Below, piece by piece: positions 18,222 through 26,985 of a DNA stretch of 64,000 nucleotides; position 1 is the stretch's first letter; every line of letters starts with the position of its first letter. Both the position numbers and the translations under genes were made by a program. The notes beneath the pieces were generated by a model, which was given only the letters and a program-made list of their open reading frames with translations, was not told the DNA's origin and made no database searches. Origin of the DNA: Moraxella atlantae NBRC 14588 (GTDB lineage: Bacteria > Pseudomonadota > Gammaproteobacteria > Pseudomonadales > Moraxellaceae); contig NZ_BCUL01000006.1 in the NCBI RefSeq assembly GCF_001591265.1, positions 1 through 64,000 on the forward strand, read 5' to 3'.

Positions 18222-19292
18222 TTAGGCATCCGCATGGCGTTTGCGATACGCGATTGAGTTTATCACCGCCCACACGATAAATGCCACACCAATTAAACCT
18301 GTAACAATTTCGGGAATCTCATAACGCATGGACAATAACATGATGATAGCAAGCGCGCCGATGGCATAGTGCGCCCCATGTTCAAGATACACAAACTCAT
18401 CAAGCGTGCCCTTATCAACCAAAAACAGTGTCATTGAACGCACAAACATCGCGCCGATTGCCAGCCCCAGCATGATGATAATGACATCATCGGTGATGGC
18501 AAATGCACCAATCACGCCATCAAAACTAAACGATGCGTCCAAAATCTCAAGGTATAAAAAGCCTGCAATGCCGCCGCGCGCAATCGCACCCGTGACGGCT
18601 TTGGTGTCGCTACCGCCTGTGGCTTCGTCCGTGTCCTGCGCCTCATCGTCATCGCCCTCAAGCAAGCCTGAGAGCACATTGGTGCCCAAATACACCAAAA
18701 CCCCGTACACGCCTGCCACCAAGACGGCGTGTTTTTCTGCCACAGGTACCCAAGATAGCGAAATCATCAGCACAATCAATGCGATAAATACGCTCATGGC
18801 ATTGACTCTGCCTAGGCGCACCAAGCGGCTTTCTAGCCATTCAAACCACAGAATATCTTTATCTTCAAACAAAAAGTTTAAAAACACCAACAACAAGAAC
18901 ATACCGCCAAACGCGGCAATCTCAGCATGGTGGGCAATCAGTTTGGCAGAGTATTCTTTGGGATTGTGCAGTGCCATATCAACGACTTCCATCATACCCA
19001 TGTCGGCAGTCAAGGCAACAATCACAATCGGAAACAGCAGCCGCATACCAAACACGGCAATCAAAATCCCGACGGTCAAGAAAATCTTTTTCCAAAACTC
19101 ATCCCAATGCTTGAGCACTGAAGCATTGACCACCGCGTTGTCAAATGACAGTGAAATCTCCATCACCGCCAAAATCAGCGTGATAAACACCGCCGAGAGC
19201 ACCGCACCTGCCCCACCGTGCGAAAAGCCCCACCACGCTGCCAAGACAAGCGCAACAGCAGTAAACACTATATCAAAATAAAAATGTCGCAT
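18222..19292 (-). CDS. TerC-like DUF475 integral membrane protein
   Basis: A 356-residue polytopic inner-membrane protein with about 9 membrane segments. The TerC/DUF475 signatures are VMEISLSFDNAVVNASVLKHW near residues 43-63 and the repeat-related ILDASFSFDGVIGAFAITDD later, both carrying acidic residues inside helices as in metal-ion exporter-like TerC proteins. A cytoplasmic acidic loop (LEGDDDEAQDTDE) lies between. TerC relatives are implicated in tellurite resistance and manganese or calcium handling; the substrate here is unknown. The start ATG at 19292 follows AGCC rather than a strong ribosome site. Confidence 0.88.
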   Translation of the reverse strand: MRHFYFDIVFTAVALVLAAWWGFSHGGAGAVLSAVFITLILAVMEISLSFDNAVVNASVLKHWDEFWKKIFLTVGILIAVFGMRLLFPIVIVALTADMGMMEVVDMALHNPKEYSAKLIAHHAEIAAFGGMFLLLVFLNFLFEDKDILWFEWLESRLVRLGRVNAMSVFIALIVLMISLSWVPVAEKHAVLVAGVYGVLVYLGTNVLSGLLEGDDDEAQDTDEATGGSDTKAVTGAIARGGIAGFLYLEILDASFSFDGVIGAFAITDDVIIIMLGLAIGAMFVRSMTLFLVDKGTLDEFVYLEHGAHYAIGALAIIMLLSMRYEIPEIVTGLIGVAFIVWAVINSIAYRKRHADA

Positions 19293-19570
19293 AGGCTACC
19301 CATCGCACCGCACAAACACAGTGGCAAATGCCACAGGTTCGTACCGCGCAAGTCCATTAAACTTAAAATTTTTTCTACAAATCGCGGCGCTTGCTGAGCC
19401 AAGGTTTGCCGCCCAAGTTCAGCGGTATTAAACCGAATAACACCACAATAAGCAAGGGCATATTGGCGCGGCGGTAACAAATCGCTACACTTTTTGCTGA
19501 CGTTTTTCACACCACATGTTTAGCGGCAGTAGGTAATCAGCTACCATCTGCATGCAATTTTAACCAAATA

Positions 19571-19978
19571 TCATTGCGGATCACTAACAAAGGTGATTTT
19601 GGTCAGTTGGTTTTGGCTAGCCGTGGCAAGTACTTGCGCCACGGTGTTATAGCGGCTGTCTTGATCGGCGCGAAGCTGGATGGTGGGTGGTTCGGCAAGT
19701 CTGCCCTGCTCGGCAAAGCGTGTGTCAAGCTCAGCAAGTGTGATGGCGGTATCATCCCAAAACAGCTGCCCGTTTTTGTCAATGCTGATTTGCACGACTT
19801 GCGGCGGCGCGTTATTGACCGATGCGGTGGTTTTGGGTAAGTTAAGCGGTACGGTGGGGTTTAGCACCGTTGCGGTGACCAAAAAAATAATCATCAGCAC
19901 CAGCATGATATCAATCAACGGAATGAGGTTAATTTCATGAATGCCTTGCGTTTCATCATCGCCCAGTTGAAATGCCAT
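19571..19978 (-). CDS. exbD: Biopolymer transport protein ExbD
   Basis: 135 residues. A single N-terminal membrane helix (about residues 18-38, with the motor aspartate Asp23 in LIPLIDIMLVLMIIF) is followed by a periplasmic domain, including VQISIDKNGQLFWDD. With ExbB it forms the proton-driven motor that energises TonB for iron-siderophore and vitamin uptake. It is the third gene of tonB-exbB-exbD. Confidence 0.93.
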   Translation of the reverse strand: MAFQLGDDETQGIHEINLIPLIDIMLVLMIIFLVTATVLNPTVPLNLPKTTASVNNAPPQVVQISIDKNGQLFWDDTAITLAELDTRFAEQGRLAEPPTIQLRADQDSRYNTVAQVLATASQNQLTKITFVSDPQ

Positions 19979-20019
19979 ACTCGCTCCTTGTTAGGTGCTA
20001 CTATTATTAAAAAGATATT

Positions 20020-20592
20020 TTAAAGTTGGCGTGCCGCGGTGATGACCTCAGTCAGTAAGGCGCGCGCGGTGTCATTGGCGTGGTACATGGCGGCGCGATT
20101 AAAGCGCATGGCGATGTTATACAGTACAACAGCAGGTATCGCCACCGCCAAGCCCAACCCCGTCATGGTCAGTGCTTCACCCACAGGCGCAGCAACTTGC
20201 GCCAATCCTGCTTGCCCCGTCTCGCCAATGCTGTGCAGGGCGTGAAAAATCCCCCACACCGTACCAAACAGTCCAATAAACGGCGCAATGGCGGCAGTCG
20301 TACCCAACAGGCTTAAGCCTTGCTCGCTTTGGTAGCGGTAGCGGCTGATGTATTGCAATAAGGCTTGTTCAGCGGCGGCGCGTTGTTGGTCGGGTGCTAA
20401 GTTTGCCCATGCCCCTACCTGCTGCTGGTGTTGGCTGCGTAGTTCTTGGCTAACACAACGTGCCAACTGCCGACTACCGACCAGCCGCATGATACCGATG
20501 ATCCACGATGCCAACGATAACAGCACCAAAACGATAAATAATGTTTTACTCACCGCGTCGGTGTACTGCCAATAACTTGCAAAATCCATCAT
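20020..20592 (-). CDS. exbB: Biopolymer transport protein ExbB
   Basis: 190 residues with three membrane segments of the MotA/TolQ/ExbB family. The first helix is near the N-terminus (TLFIVLVLLSLASWIIGI); the typical cytoplasmic loop and the last two helices (GLLGTTAAIAPFIGLFGTVWGI-like and TMTGLGLAVAIPAVVLYNI) are visible. It lies 42 bases after tonB and 41 bases before exbD on the same strand. Confidence 0.93.
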   Translation of the reverse strand: MMDFASYWQYTDAVSKTLFIVLVLLSLASWIIGIMRLVGSRQLARCVSQELRSQHQQQVGAWANLAPDQQRAAAEQALLQYISRYRYQSEQGLSLLGTTAAIAPFIGLFGTVWGIFHALHSIGETGQAGLAQVAAPVGEALTMTGLGLAVAIPAVVLYNIAMRFNRAAMYHANDTARALLTEVITAARQL

Positions 20593-20633
20593 TCCTCCAA
20601 AAATGGCGCGGCAGGCGCAACATGTTTTTAAGA

Positions 20634-21827
20634 TCAGTTGAGATTAATCAATAGGTTGCCGACACGCGGCGTGGGGTGCGGATACAGTTTACCCGCCAGT
20701 AAGCGTTGGCGTAAGGCGTTATCAACTTGGCTGTTGCCCGATGAGGTAACAATGCTGACGGCCGTAACATCGCCTTGTGGGCTGATTTGTAGACGTGCCT
20801 CGACTTGGGTCAACTGTTGTCTCTCAATTAACCGCGCCATACTGCCTGTGAAGTTGGTTTTTGGCATCACGCGCCAGCGTGCGTCACCACTACCGAATGT
20901 GACGGTTTGTGGCTGTTGGGCTTGTTGGGCTTGTTGGGCTTGTTGGGCTTGTTGGGCTTGTTGGGCTTGTTGGGCTTGTTGAGCTTGACGTTCACGCTCA
21001 GCTTGTTCACGGGCTTGTTGGGCTTGGCGTTCACGCTCAGCTTGTTCACGCGCTTGTTGGGCTTGGCGTTCGCGTTCAGCTTGTTCACGGGCTTGTTGGG
21101 CTTGGCGTTCACGTTCAGCTTGTTCACGTGCTTGTTGGGCTTGGCGTTCGCGTTCGGTTTGCTCACGGGCTTGTTGGGCTTGGCGTTCGCGTTCGGCTTG
21201 TTCACGCGCTTGTTGGGCAGTCAGTTCGGCTTGAGCGGCTTGCTGAGCTGCCAAAATCGCCTGTTGGTCTATAGCAGGGTGCGCTATGGGCGCAGTTTCA
21301 GGGGGCAATACGGGTTCAGCCTCGGACAATACTGGCGTTGATTCTACTTGCGTCGGCTCGGGTGGCGGCGTGTCATTAGCATCGGCTAAAGGAATATCGG
21401 GCAAAAGCTCGACATCCGTTGGTGGCGCGGCGGTAGGTTGCGGTTTAGGCTCACTGATAGGCTCACGTTCAGGCATCGGTACAGGTAAAGGCGAATTTGT
21501 CACCGATTTTACGCCAGATGGGCTGACCTCAGCTTGTGTCTTTTGCTGAGTTGGCGGCTCAGGTTGTGGTGGTGGGTCAGTTTCAACTGGCGGCACGGGC
21601 ACAGGTTTGGTTTTTTCAGGCGGTGTTACGGTGGGCTTAGCTTTAGGAGTCAGATCAACAAAAGCAATCTCTAGCGGTGGCGTGGTTTTGGGCGGTTGTA
21701 GCGACACAACGGGCATATGCAACAACGCCCAACCCACCGCTATATGCAGCAACAGCACACCAATACAGGTAGCCAGCCGTGTTTTATGAGCAATCAGCGA
21801 ATGCGGTGGTGTGGTGGCGGATGACAT
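20634..21827 (-). CDS. tonB: TonB energy transducer with long repeat linker
   Basis: 397 residues from the ATG at 21827. An N-terminal membrane anchor (about residues 15-38), a Pro/Lys/Glu-rich periplasmic stretch with many PPxxP runs, then an extended coiled-coil built from six copies of the 13-residue unit AREQAERERQAQQ and eight QQA triplets, and a C-terminal TonB domain (about 310-397) with VEARLQISPQGDVTAVSIVTSSG. The linker makes it longer than E. coli TonB (239) and TolA-like in composition, but the exbB-exbD partners and upstream Fur box favour TonB. Confidence 0.87.
   Translation of the reverse strand: MSSATTPPHSLIAHKTRLATCIGVLLLHIAVGWALLHMPVVSLQPPKTTPPLEIAFVDLTPKAKPTVTPPEKTKPVPVPPVETDPPPQPEPPTQQKTQAEVSPSGVKSVTNSPLPVPMPEREPISEPKPQPTAAPPTDVELLPDIPLADANDTPPPEPTQVESTPVLSEAEPVLPPETAPIAHPAIDQQAILAAQQAAQAELTAQQAREQAERERQAQQAREQTERERQAQQAREQAERERQAQQAREQAERERQAQQAREQAERERQAQQAREQAERERQAQQAQQAQQAQQAQQAQQAQQAQQPQTVTFGSGDARWRVMPKTNFTGSMARLIERQQLTQVEARLQISPQGDVTAVSIVTSSGNSQVDNALRQRLLAGKLYPHPTPRVGNLLINLN
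20924..21215. repeat. Tandem repeats in tonB: 9-bp and 39-bp units
   Basis: About eight copies of the 9-bp unit GGGCTTGTT (plus-strand reading; codons for QQA) are followed by six copies of a 39-bp unit encoding AREQAERERQAQQ. Unit-to-unit differences are mostly silent. All units are multiples of three, so copy-number change would alter linker length without frameshift. Confidence 0.9.
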
Positions 21828-21902
21828 ACCCAAAAAGCCCCAATATCATTTTGATAGCGGCAGTCGATAGACTCGCCTAGAAATTCGCTATAATAATACG
21901 AA

Positions 21903-21917
21903 TGATAATTTTTATCA
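21903..21917. promoter_or_regulatory. Candidate Fur box upstream of tonB-exbB-exbD
   Basis: A perfect palindrome TGATAA-TTT-TTATCA, extended by AAT on one side, matches much of the Fur consensus GATAATGATAATCATTATC. It lies 76-90 bases upstream of the tonB ATG in an AT-rich promoter region. Since tonB systems are classic Fur targets and fur is encoded in the same window, iron repression is a reasonable inference. Confidence 0.65.
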
Positions 21918-21992
21918 ATATTATTTCTGGATATGGCTAAATTTTTAGCGGTATTGGTTTAGCGGTATTGGTCGCAATTTTTGTGGCATTCG

Positions 21993-22517
21993 TTATTCAA
22001 CGGTGGTTTGTGTTGGGTCGGTGGTATCAGTAACTAAAGGTGGCTGCCGTCTACGCGCCACCAACCGCATGCCAAGTAGTACCAAAGCAGTCAGCACCCA
22101 CGCAACCACAGACAGCAGCGCACCTGTCACCACAGTGGTGACAAAATAAAAGCCAAACTCCTGCTTTGCGTCACCTGGTGCTGCGCCGACCACGTTTTCT
22201 GCCACACTGATACCAACCATGCCTGCCAAGACATCGACCACGACGGCAATTTGCAGCAGCGCACGGATGATAACGCCAATGGTTAATGCCTTGCCAATAC
22301 CGCGCACACCGCGCCGTCGTAAGCTACGCTCCGCCAAGGCATACAGTGGAATAAACACACACACGCCCAAACCTACACCCAGCCAGTATAGCACGCCATC
22401 TTGACGCATGTTATCCCACGTCACCACCAGACCGACAATAGCGTTCATCCACACCAGCAGCGTCCATTTGAGCCATAGCCCTACGCCAGTATTGGCATTT
22501 AATCGTTGTGTCATCAC
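21993..22517 (-). CDS. Small integral membrane protein, function unknown
   Basis: 174 residues with four predicted membrane helices (about residues 13-33, 43-61, 80-104 and 123-152) and a polar Thr-rich tail (TDTTDPTQTTVE). There is a basic cytoplasmic loop, ERSLRRRGVRG, between helices two and three. No family is recognised. It lies upstream of the tonB operon on the same strand, with about 165 bases and the Fur box between, so it is probably a separate unit. Confidence 0.65.
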   Translation of the reverse strand: MMTQRLNANTGVGLWLKWTLLVWMNAIVGLVVTWDNMRQDGVLYWLGVGLGVCVFIPLYALAERSLRRRGVRGIGKALTIGVIIRALLQIAVVVDVLAGMVGISVAENVVGAAPGDAKQEFGFYFVTTVVTGALLSVVAWVLTALVLLGMRLVARRRQPPLVTDTTDPTQTTVE

Positions 22518-22884
22518 CCTTTTTTCTATCCGTTACAGCAAACTGTGCGCTATTTTAACCAACGTCTGTGCAGTTTTCGACAATATTGTGTGTAAAATTG
22601 GTATAAAATTGAATATAAAGTTAGTTATATTTAGCAAATTGTTAAATTTATCGTTATCAATTCAGCAATTTTTTTGTTAATCCACTGGATTTTATGTAAG
22701 GTTTTGTTCAATAATAGCTTGGCAAGCACAGGATTCTGCTTGTGTGAATAATACCTAAAGCCACTGACAAGGAATGTCAGACCGCCCCGTGACGCTGTTT
22801 GCGTTAGGCGTGTTGCTATCAAAGTGGTTATAATGGTAAAGGAAATTTTATGTTTAAAAGAAAACTAGCAGTTATTATATTATC
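22518..22884. other. Intergenic region at the left edge of the copper island
   Basis: A stretch of roughly 370 bases, AT-rich, without a convincing gene. A 63-codon frame at 22631-22822 on the minus strand has no recognisable product. A small hairpin CTGACA-AGGAA-TGTCAG lies near 22763-22779. The compositional change toward AT-rich DNA begins here, consistent with a junction between host chromosome and the imported copper region. Confidence 0.4.
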
Positions 22885-23465
22885 TGAAGTTACGCACCGC
22901 TCATAGCCTTAAGCTGGGCAAAAGCCGACTGATTAGCAGATACGAGTAACTTAAAACGCAAAGCGAAATGATTTAACTTAGTTTTGATTTTCAAACACTC
23001 AAGCTTAAACACCGCATACGTGGCTAAAAAGACATGATTAAACCGAGCCCTTTGGCTGTGAGCAGGCGACTTACCCAAATTGGCATTTTGCTTTAACGAC
23101 TTATGATACACTTCAACCTGCCATCGTTTTTGATAGCTGTTGATAAACGTATCCTTGTCGCATTGCAAATCCGAACACACCAGATAGAGTACCCCTGTCG
23201 AATCGTCATTGTTTGTAAAGACTCGGCGTAATAACAAGACTTCATCATGGTAGTCATTTAAAAAGCCGTGAACAGGGGTATTATCGGGTAGATTAGATTC
23301 ATCAATACGTACAAAGTTACCTTTTTGTCTATCATCAGGTGTTAAAGCCACCAAGCGATTTGACTTTAATGCAAAGATAAAGTGTTTTTTGGCTTTACGG
23401 ATGTGCTTGAATGTTGCATTGGCTGAAAACCATGAATCGGCTAGGACATAATCGAACTTGATCTT
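22885..23465 (-). pseudogene. DDE transposase, C-terminal fragment (IS4/IS701-like)
   Basis: About 190 codons of a DDE transposase, starting abruptly at [13 protein letters not shown] (second catalytic aspartate region) and running through the YQKRWQVEVYHKSLKQNANLG segment (catalytic glutamate, YREK-like signature) to a natural stop at 22890. The N-terminal half is missing; upstream the sequence switches directly into the 5' part of tatA. No left terminal repeat can be placed. The fragment is inactive and marks a rearrangement at one edge of the copper island. Confidence 0.8.
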
Positions 23466-23553
23466 TACCTGCATTTTTAAGCTTGGCAGTACCAAATACG
23501 ACCACCACTACGACCAATAAAATCAGCCAATGTGTAATAGAAAAGCTGCCCAT
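23466..23553 (-). pseudogene. tatA: tatA 5' fragment
   Basis: Starting from an ATG at 23553 with the ribosome site AAGGAT, this codes for [20 protein letters not shown] followed by [11 protein letters not shown], the unmistakable TatA transmembrane helix and start of the amphipathic helix. After GKD the sequence jumps into the transposase fragment. The remaining two-thirds of tatA are not found nearby. TatA is the pore-forming part of the twin-arginine translocase, so a complete copy is presumably elsewhere in the genome; the CopA oxidase in this island itself carries a twin-arginine signal. Confidence 0.8.
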
Positions 23554-23633
23554 AACGGTATCCTTATATTTTGTGATCTTGTTTAGACCAGTATGTGTCA
23601 GTGTGCTTTAGAACACTTTTTACCGTACCAGAA

Positions 23634-26243
23634 TTATAGTTTCAAACGGCGCAATCGCAGCGCGTTAGCAATCACCGAGAATGACGACAAGCTCATCGCT
23701 GCCGCTGCTATCATCGGACTGAGCAGAAGCCCAAATATGGGATAGAGCACACCTGCGGCAATAGGTACACCAAGTGCATTGTAGATAAAGGCAAAAAACA
23801 GATTCTGTCTGATATTGCGCATGGTGGCGTGGCTAAGCTTATAAGCTTTGGCAATGCCCATTAAATCACCTTTTAGCAGGGTAATGCCCGCACTCTCCAT
23901 CGCCACATCGGTACCGGTTCCCATAGCGATACCAACATTAGCTTGCGCTAGCGCTGGTGCGTCGTTGATACCATCACCCGCCATAGCGACCAATTTACCG
24001 CTGTCTTGCATTTCTTTGACGATACGGTTTTTATCCTCTGGTGAGACATCCGCATGAACTTCATCAATACCTAGTTTATTGGCGACTGCCTGCGCGGTTT
24101 TTTCGTTGTCACCGGTTAGCATCACAACTTTTAAACCTGCGTCATGAAGCAGTGAAATAGCCTCTTTAGTGCTTGGTTTAATAGGGTCAACAACTGAAAT
24201 AATACCAGCAGCTTTACCGTCTATAGCCACAAACATTACCGTTTCACCGTCTTTTCTACGGACATCAGCTTTAGTGGACAGCTCATTATCAAAACTATTT
24301 AGGCTTTCCATAAGCTTAGAGTTACCAATAGCGACTTTCTTACCATCGACCACGGCTTGTACGCCTTCGCCAGTAGTCGAATTAAAGTCAGTAGCTTTAG
24401 GAATAATGAGTGATCTTTCTTGAGCTGCTCTAACGATAGCTTCTGCTAAAGGATGCTCGCTAGCGCTTTCTACTGAGGCTACCAATGCGAGGAACTCGTC
24501 TTCATCTTGACCTACCTGCGCATCAATTGCGGTAAGCTCGGGCTTACCAGCGGTCAGTGTTCCGGTCTTGTCGACGACAATGGTATCGACTTTTTCCATA
24601 CTCTCTAACGCTTCAGCATTTTTGATGAGGACGCCGTTTTGCGCGCCTTTGCCGGTACCAACCATAATGGACATCGGGGTCGCTAGACCAAGGGCACAAG
24701 GACAAGCAATAATCAGTACCGCAATCGCGTTAACCAAAGCATAGGCCATAGCGGGCTCAGGGCCAAATATTGCCCAGACAATAAAGGTAATGACGGAGCA
24801 AATAAGCACGATCGGTACGAACCACCCAGCTACCTTATCTACCAATTTCTGTATAGGTGCGCGGCTACGCTGGGCTTCAGCAACCATTTGTACAATTTTA
24901 GATAATACTGAATCTGCTCCAACATTGACCGCTTCGATTAATAGCGTTCCGGTGCCATTTACCGTACCACCAGTCACTGTATCTCCTGCTACTTTTGATA
25001 CAGGGATTGGCTCACCCGTCACCATTGATTCATCAACATTACTATTACCATCGATCACTGTACCATCTACGGGTAGTTTCTCACCTGGTCTAACCCGTAG
25101 CTTATCGCCAGTGACGACCTCATCAAGCGAGACTTCGACTTCTTCACCGTTTTCATCGACACGTCTTGCAGTCGGTGGAGCTAGCTCAAGCAAAGCTCGA
25201 ATCGCACCTGAAGTTTGACTTCTGGCTTTGAGCTCTAATACTTGACCCAGTAGCACCAAGGTCACAATGACCGCTGCTGCTTCATAGTAGACTCCGACTT
25301 GACCAGAGGCATCTCTGAAACTGTCTGGGAAAATATCGGGAAAAAAGGTCGCGACAATACTAAAAATATAAGCAGCGCCTACGCCTATCGCAATCAAAGT
25401 AAACATATTAAGATTGCGGCTTTTTATAGACTGCCAGCCACGAACGAAAAACGGGGCGGCCCCCCAAAGCACTACAGGTGTCGCAAGCACCAACTCAGCC
25501 CATTGTAAAACCTGTGAAGGTATACCATACTGACTAAAGTCAACTCCAAACATACCGCTCATCACATATATTAATAGCGGTACAGTCAACACGGTACATA
25601 TCCAAAAACGACGAGTCATGTCGTCAAGCTCTGAGGTGTCCTCTTCACCGATAGTAAGCGTTTCGGGCTCAAGCGCCATACCACATATCGGACAACCGCT
25701 ATTTCTAACGTCTCTCACTTCAGGATGCATAGGACAGGTATATACCGTGCCATCGTAATCAGCAGGTACTTTATCGTATTTACCGCCTTTAACAGATTTT
25801 ACTCCGCTACTATCAGTATCCTTTCCATGACAGCTAGCGTGACTATCATCTTTAGCAACTTCGTCTTCAGGTTTAAGAAACATGCCACATATTGGGCAGT
25901 CACTTTTTTCAACATCTCTTACTTCTGGATGCATAGGACAAATATAGACCGTACCGCTATAATTTTCCGGTATCTTGTCGTACTTATCGTCTTCGACAGA
26001 ATTTACCTCATTACTATTATTAGCATCCGCTCCATGACAATGCGCATGACTATCTTCATGGTTATTGGATTCAGCAACCTCGTCTTCAGGTTTAAGAAAC
26101 ATACCACATATTGGGCAGTCACTTTTTTCAACATCTCTTACTTCTGGATGCATAGGACAAATATAGACCGTACCGCTATAATTTTCCGGTACTTTATCGT
26201 ACTGACCACCTTTGATAGATTTTTCATCGGCAATATGTTTCAT
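23634..26243 (-). CDS. copA: Copper-translocating P1B-type ATPase with three N-terminal HMBD fingers
   Basis: 869 residues from the ATG at 26243 behind AAGGAG. An inner-membrane ATPase exporting copper from the cytoplasm. The N-terminus has three copies of a heavy-metal-binding unit, CPMHPEVRD...CPICGM, at about residues 29-50, 102-123 and 170-191, separated by His-rich linkers. Motifs: TGE at 409-411, the transmembrane metal site CPC at 514-516, the phosphorylated Asp558 in DKTGT, SEHP, and [10 protein letters not shown]. This finger type is common in CopB/CopF-like and silver/copper ATPases. It ends an operon-like run of cop genes. Cu(I) is the likeliest ion; silver is possible. Confidence 0.92.
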   Translation of the reverse strand: MKHIADEKSIKGGQYDKVPENYSGTVYICPMHPEVRDVEKSDCPICGMFLKPEDEVAESNNHEDSHAHCHGADANNSNEVNSVEDDKYDKIPENYSGTVYICPMHPEVRDVEKSDCPICGMFLKPEDEVAKDDSHASCHGKDTDSSGVKSVKGGKYDKVPADYDGTVYTCPMHPEVRDVRNSGCPICGMALEPETLTIGEEDTSELDDMTRRFWICTVLTVPLLIYVMSGMFGVDFSQYGIPSQVLQWAELVLATPVVLWGAAPFFVRGWQSIKSRNLNMFTLIAIGVGAAYIFSIVATFFPDIFPDSFRDASGQVGVYYEAAAVIVTLVLLGQVLELKARSQTSGAIRALLELAPPTARRVDENGEEVEVSLDEVVTGDKLRVRPGEKLPVDGTVIDGNSNVDESMVTGEPIPVSKVAGDTVTGGTVNGTGTLLIEAVNVGADSVLSKIVQMVAEAQRSRAPIQKLVDKVAGWFVPIVLICSVITFIVWAIFGPEPAMAYALVNAIAVLIIACPCALGLATPMSIMVGTGKGAQNGVLIKNAEALESMEKVDTIVVDKTGTLTAGKPELTAIDAQVGQDEDEFLALVASVESASEHPLAEAIVRAAQERSLIIPKATDFNSTTGEGVQAVVDGKKVAIGNSKLMESLNSFDNELSTKADVRRKDGETVMFVAIDGKAAGIISVVDPIKPSTKEAISLLHDAGLKVVMLTGDNEKTAQAVANKLGIDEVHADVSPEDKNRIVKEMQDSGKLVAMAGDGINDAPALAQANVGIAMGTGTDVAMESAGITLLKGDLMGIAKAYKLSHATMRNIRQNLFFAFIYNALGVPIAAGVLYPIFGLLLSPMIAAAAMSLSSFSVIANALRLRRLKL
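25860..26202. repeat. Near-identical direct repeat in the copA ATPase metal-binding region
   Basis: The segments 25860-25983 and 26079-26202 are almost identical at DNA level (a few substitutions in about 124 bases), offset by 219 bases, or 73 codons. They encode two of the three CPMHPEVRD...CPICGM units. A third unit at about 25670-25780 is more diverged. The pattern indicates a recent tandem duplication on top of an older one. Confidence 0.85.
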
Positions 26244-26370
26244 AAAACCACTCCTTGAAGACAATAAATATTGATAATAAGTACAGTAAAACAAAGAGCA
26301 GTTACTGCAGTTGAAGGGGTAGGTAAAAAATCACATTAATTATCTGTGCAATCTGTCCTTTTAAGGTAAA

Positions 26371-26408
26371 GGTACCAGCGAAGACTATAGCGCTGATACC
26401 AGGTATCA
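26371..26408 (-). promoter_or_regulatory. Competing hairpins in the leader before the copper ATPase gene
   Basis: GGTACCAGCG (26371-26380) pairs with CGCTGATACC (26391-26400) with one mismatch. TGATACC (26394-26400) can instead pair with GGTATCA (26402-26408), a perfect palindrome. The two structures share a strand and exclude each other, like an attenuator. They lie 128-165 bases before the ATPase start and 56 bases after the DUF305 gene stop. It may simply be a processing or termination site. Confidence 0.4.
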
Positions 26409-26463
26409 CCATTTTTTCATAATCAATTTCTTAGCTTGCCATACCTCTATATTATATAGCCGT

Positions 26464-26958
26464 CTATTCGAGCTCTTCAATAAGCGCTTGCATCTCAGCG
26501 ATTTCACGCTTTTGCGTCTTAATAATATCGTCAGCGAGCTGTTGTACTCTAGGGTCTTCAATATCTGCTCTTGAGCTCGTCAAAATGGCAATCGAGTGAT
26601 GCGGTATCATGGCTTGCATCCAATCGACTTGATCAACCGTTGCTTGGGAACGCACACCCCAAATACCTACAGCAAACATTACTACACTTATTCCATAAAC
26701 CAGTAGATTTACCTTGGTCTTCTTATACATATTACCCATAAAGGCGAGCATGATAATCGCCATGACTGCGCCCATATATAATGCCATATAAGCTCGGGTC
26801 TCACTAAAATAAACATGATCCAATTGATAGGTATTAAAATACATCATGATAAACATTACAATCGTAGACGTCAGAATCATCAAAGTGAACTTCACATAAG
26901 GATTCATGCCCTGTTGATGGCTTTGATGATTCATGCTGTTTTGATCAGAAGTATTCAT
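26464..26958 (-). CDS. DUF305 domain membrane protein (copper island)
   Basis: 164 residues. A His/Gln/Asn-rich N-terminus (NSMNHQSHQQGMNP) is followed by three membrane helices (about residues 24-42, 57-75 and 84-103), then a DUF305 domain with the conserved QAMIPHHSIAI near residues 139-149 and a helical, acidic tail. DUF305 proteins are frequent in copper and silver resistance loci and are thought to bind metal with their His/Met residues, but no activity is established. It lies between copB and the ATPase gene on the same strand, with a ribosome site AGGAGA before the ATG at 26958. Confidence 0.85.
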   Translation of the reverse strand: MNTSDQNSMNHQSHQQGMNPYVKFTLMILTSTIVMFIMMYFNTYQLDHVYFSETRAYMALYMGAVMAIIMLAFMGNMYKKTKVNLLVYGISVVMFAVGIWGVRSQATVDQVDWMQAMIPHHSIAILTSSRADIEDPRVQQLADDIIKTQKREIAEMQALIEELE

Positions 26959-26985
26959 AATATATCTCCTATAATTTTGACAATG

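Noticed and set aside
18406-19281. 291-codon frame antisense to the TerC-like gene
   Set aside because: It mirrors the hydrophobic codons of the DUF475 protein; Ser/Thr/Asn-rich composition without domain signals.
19268-19510. 80-codon minus-strand frame upstream of the TerC-like gene
   Set aside because: It overlaps the start of the TerC-like gene, has no ribosome site and no recognisable product; treated as intergenic.
20907-21341. Long Leu/Gly-rich open frames on the plus strand opposite the tonB repeats
   Set aside because: They are by-products of the repeated GCTTGTTGG units; the minus frame encodes a coherent TonB with its partners downstream.
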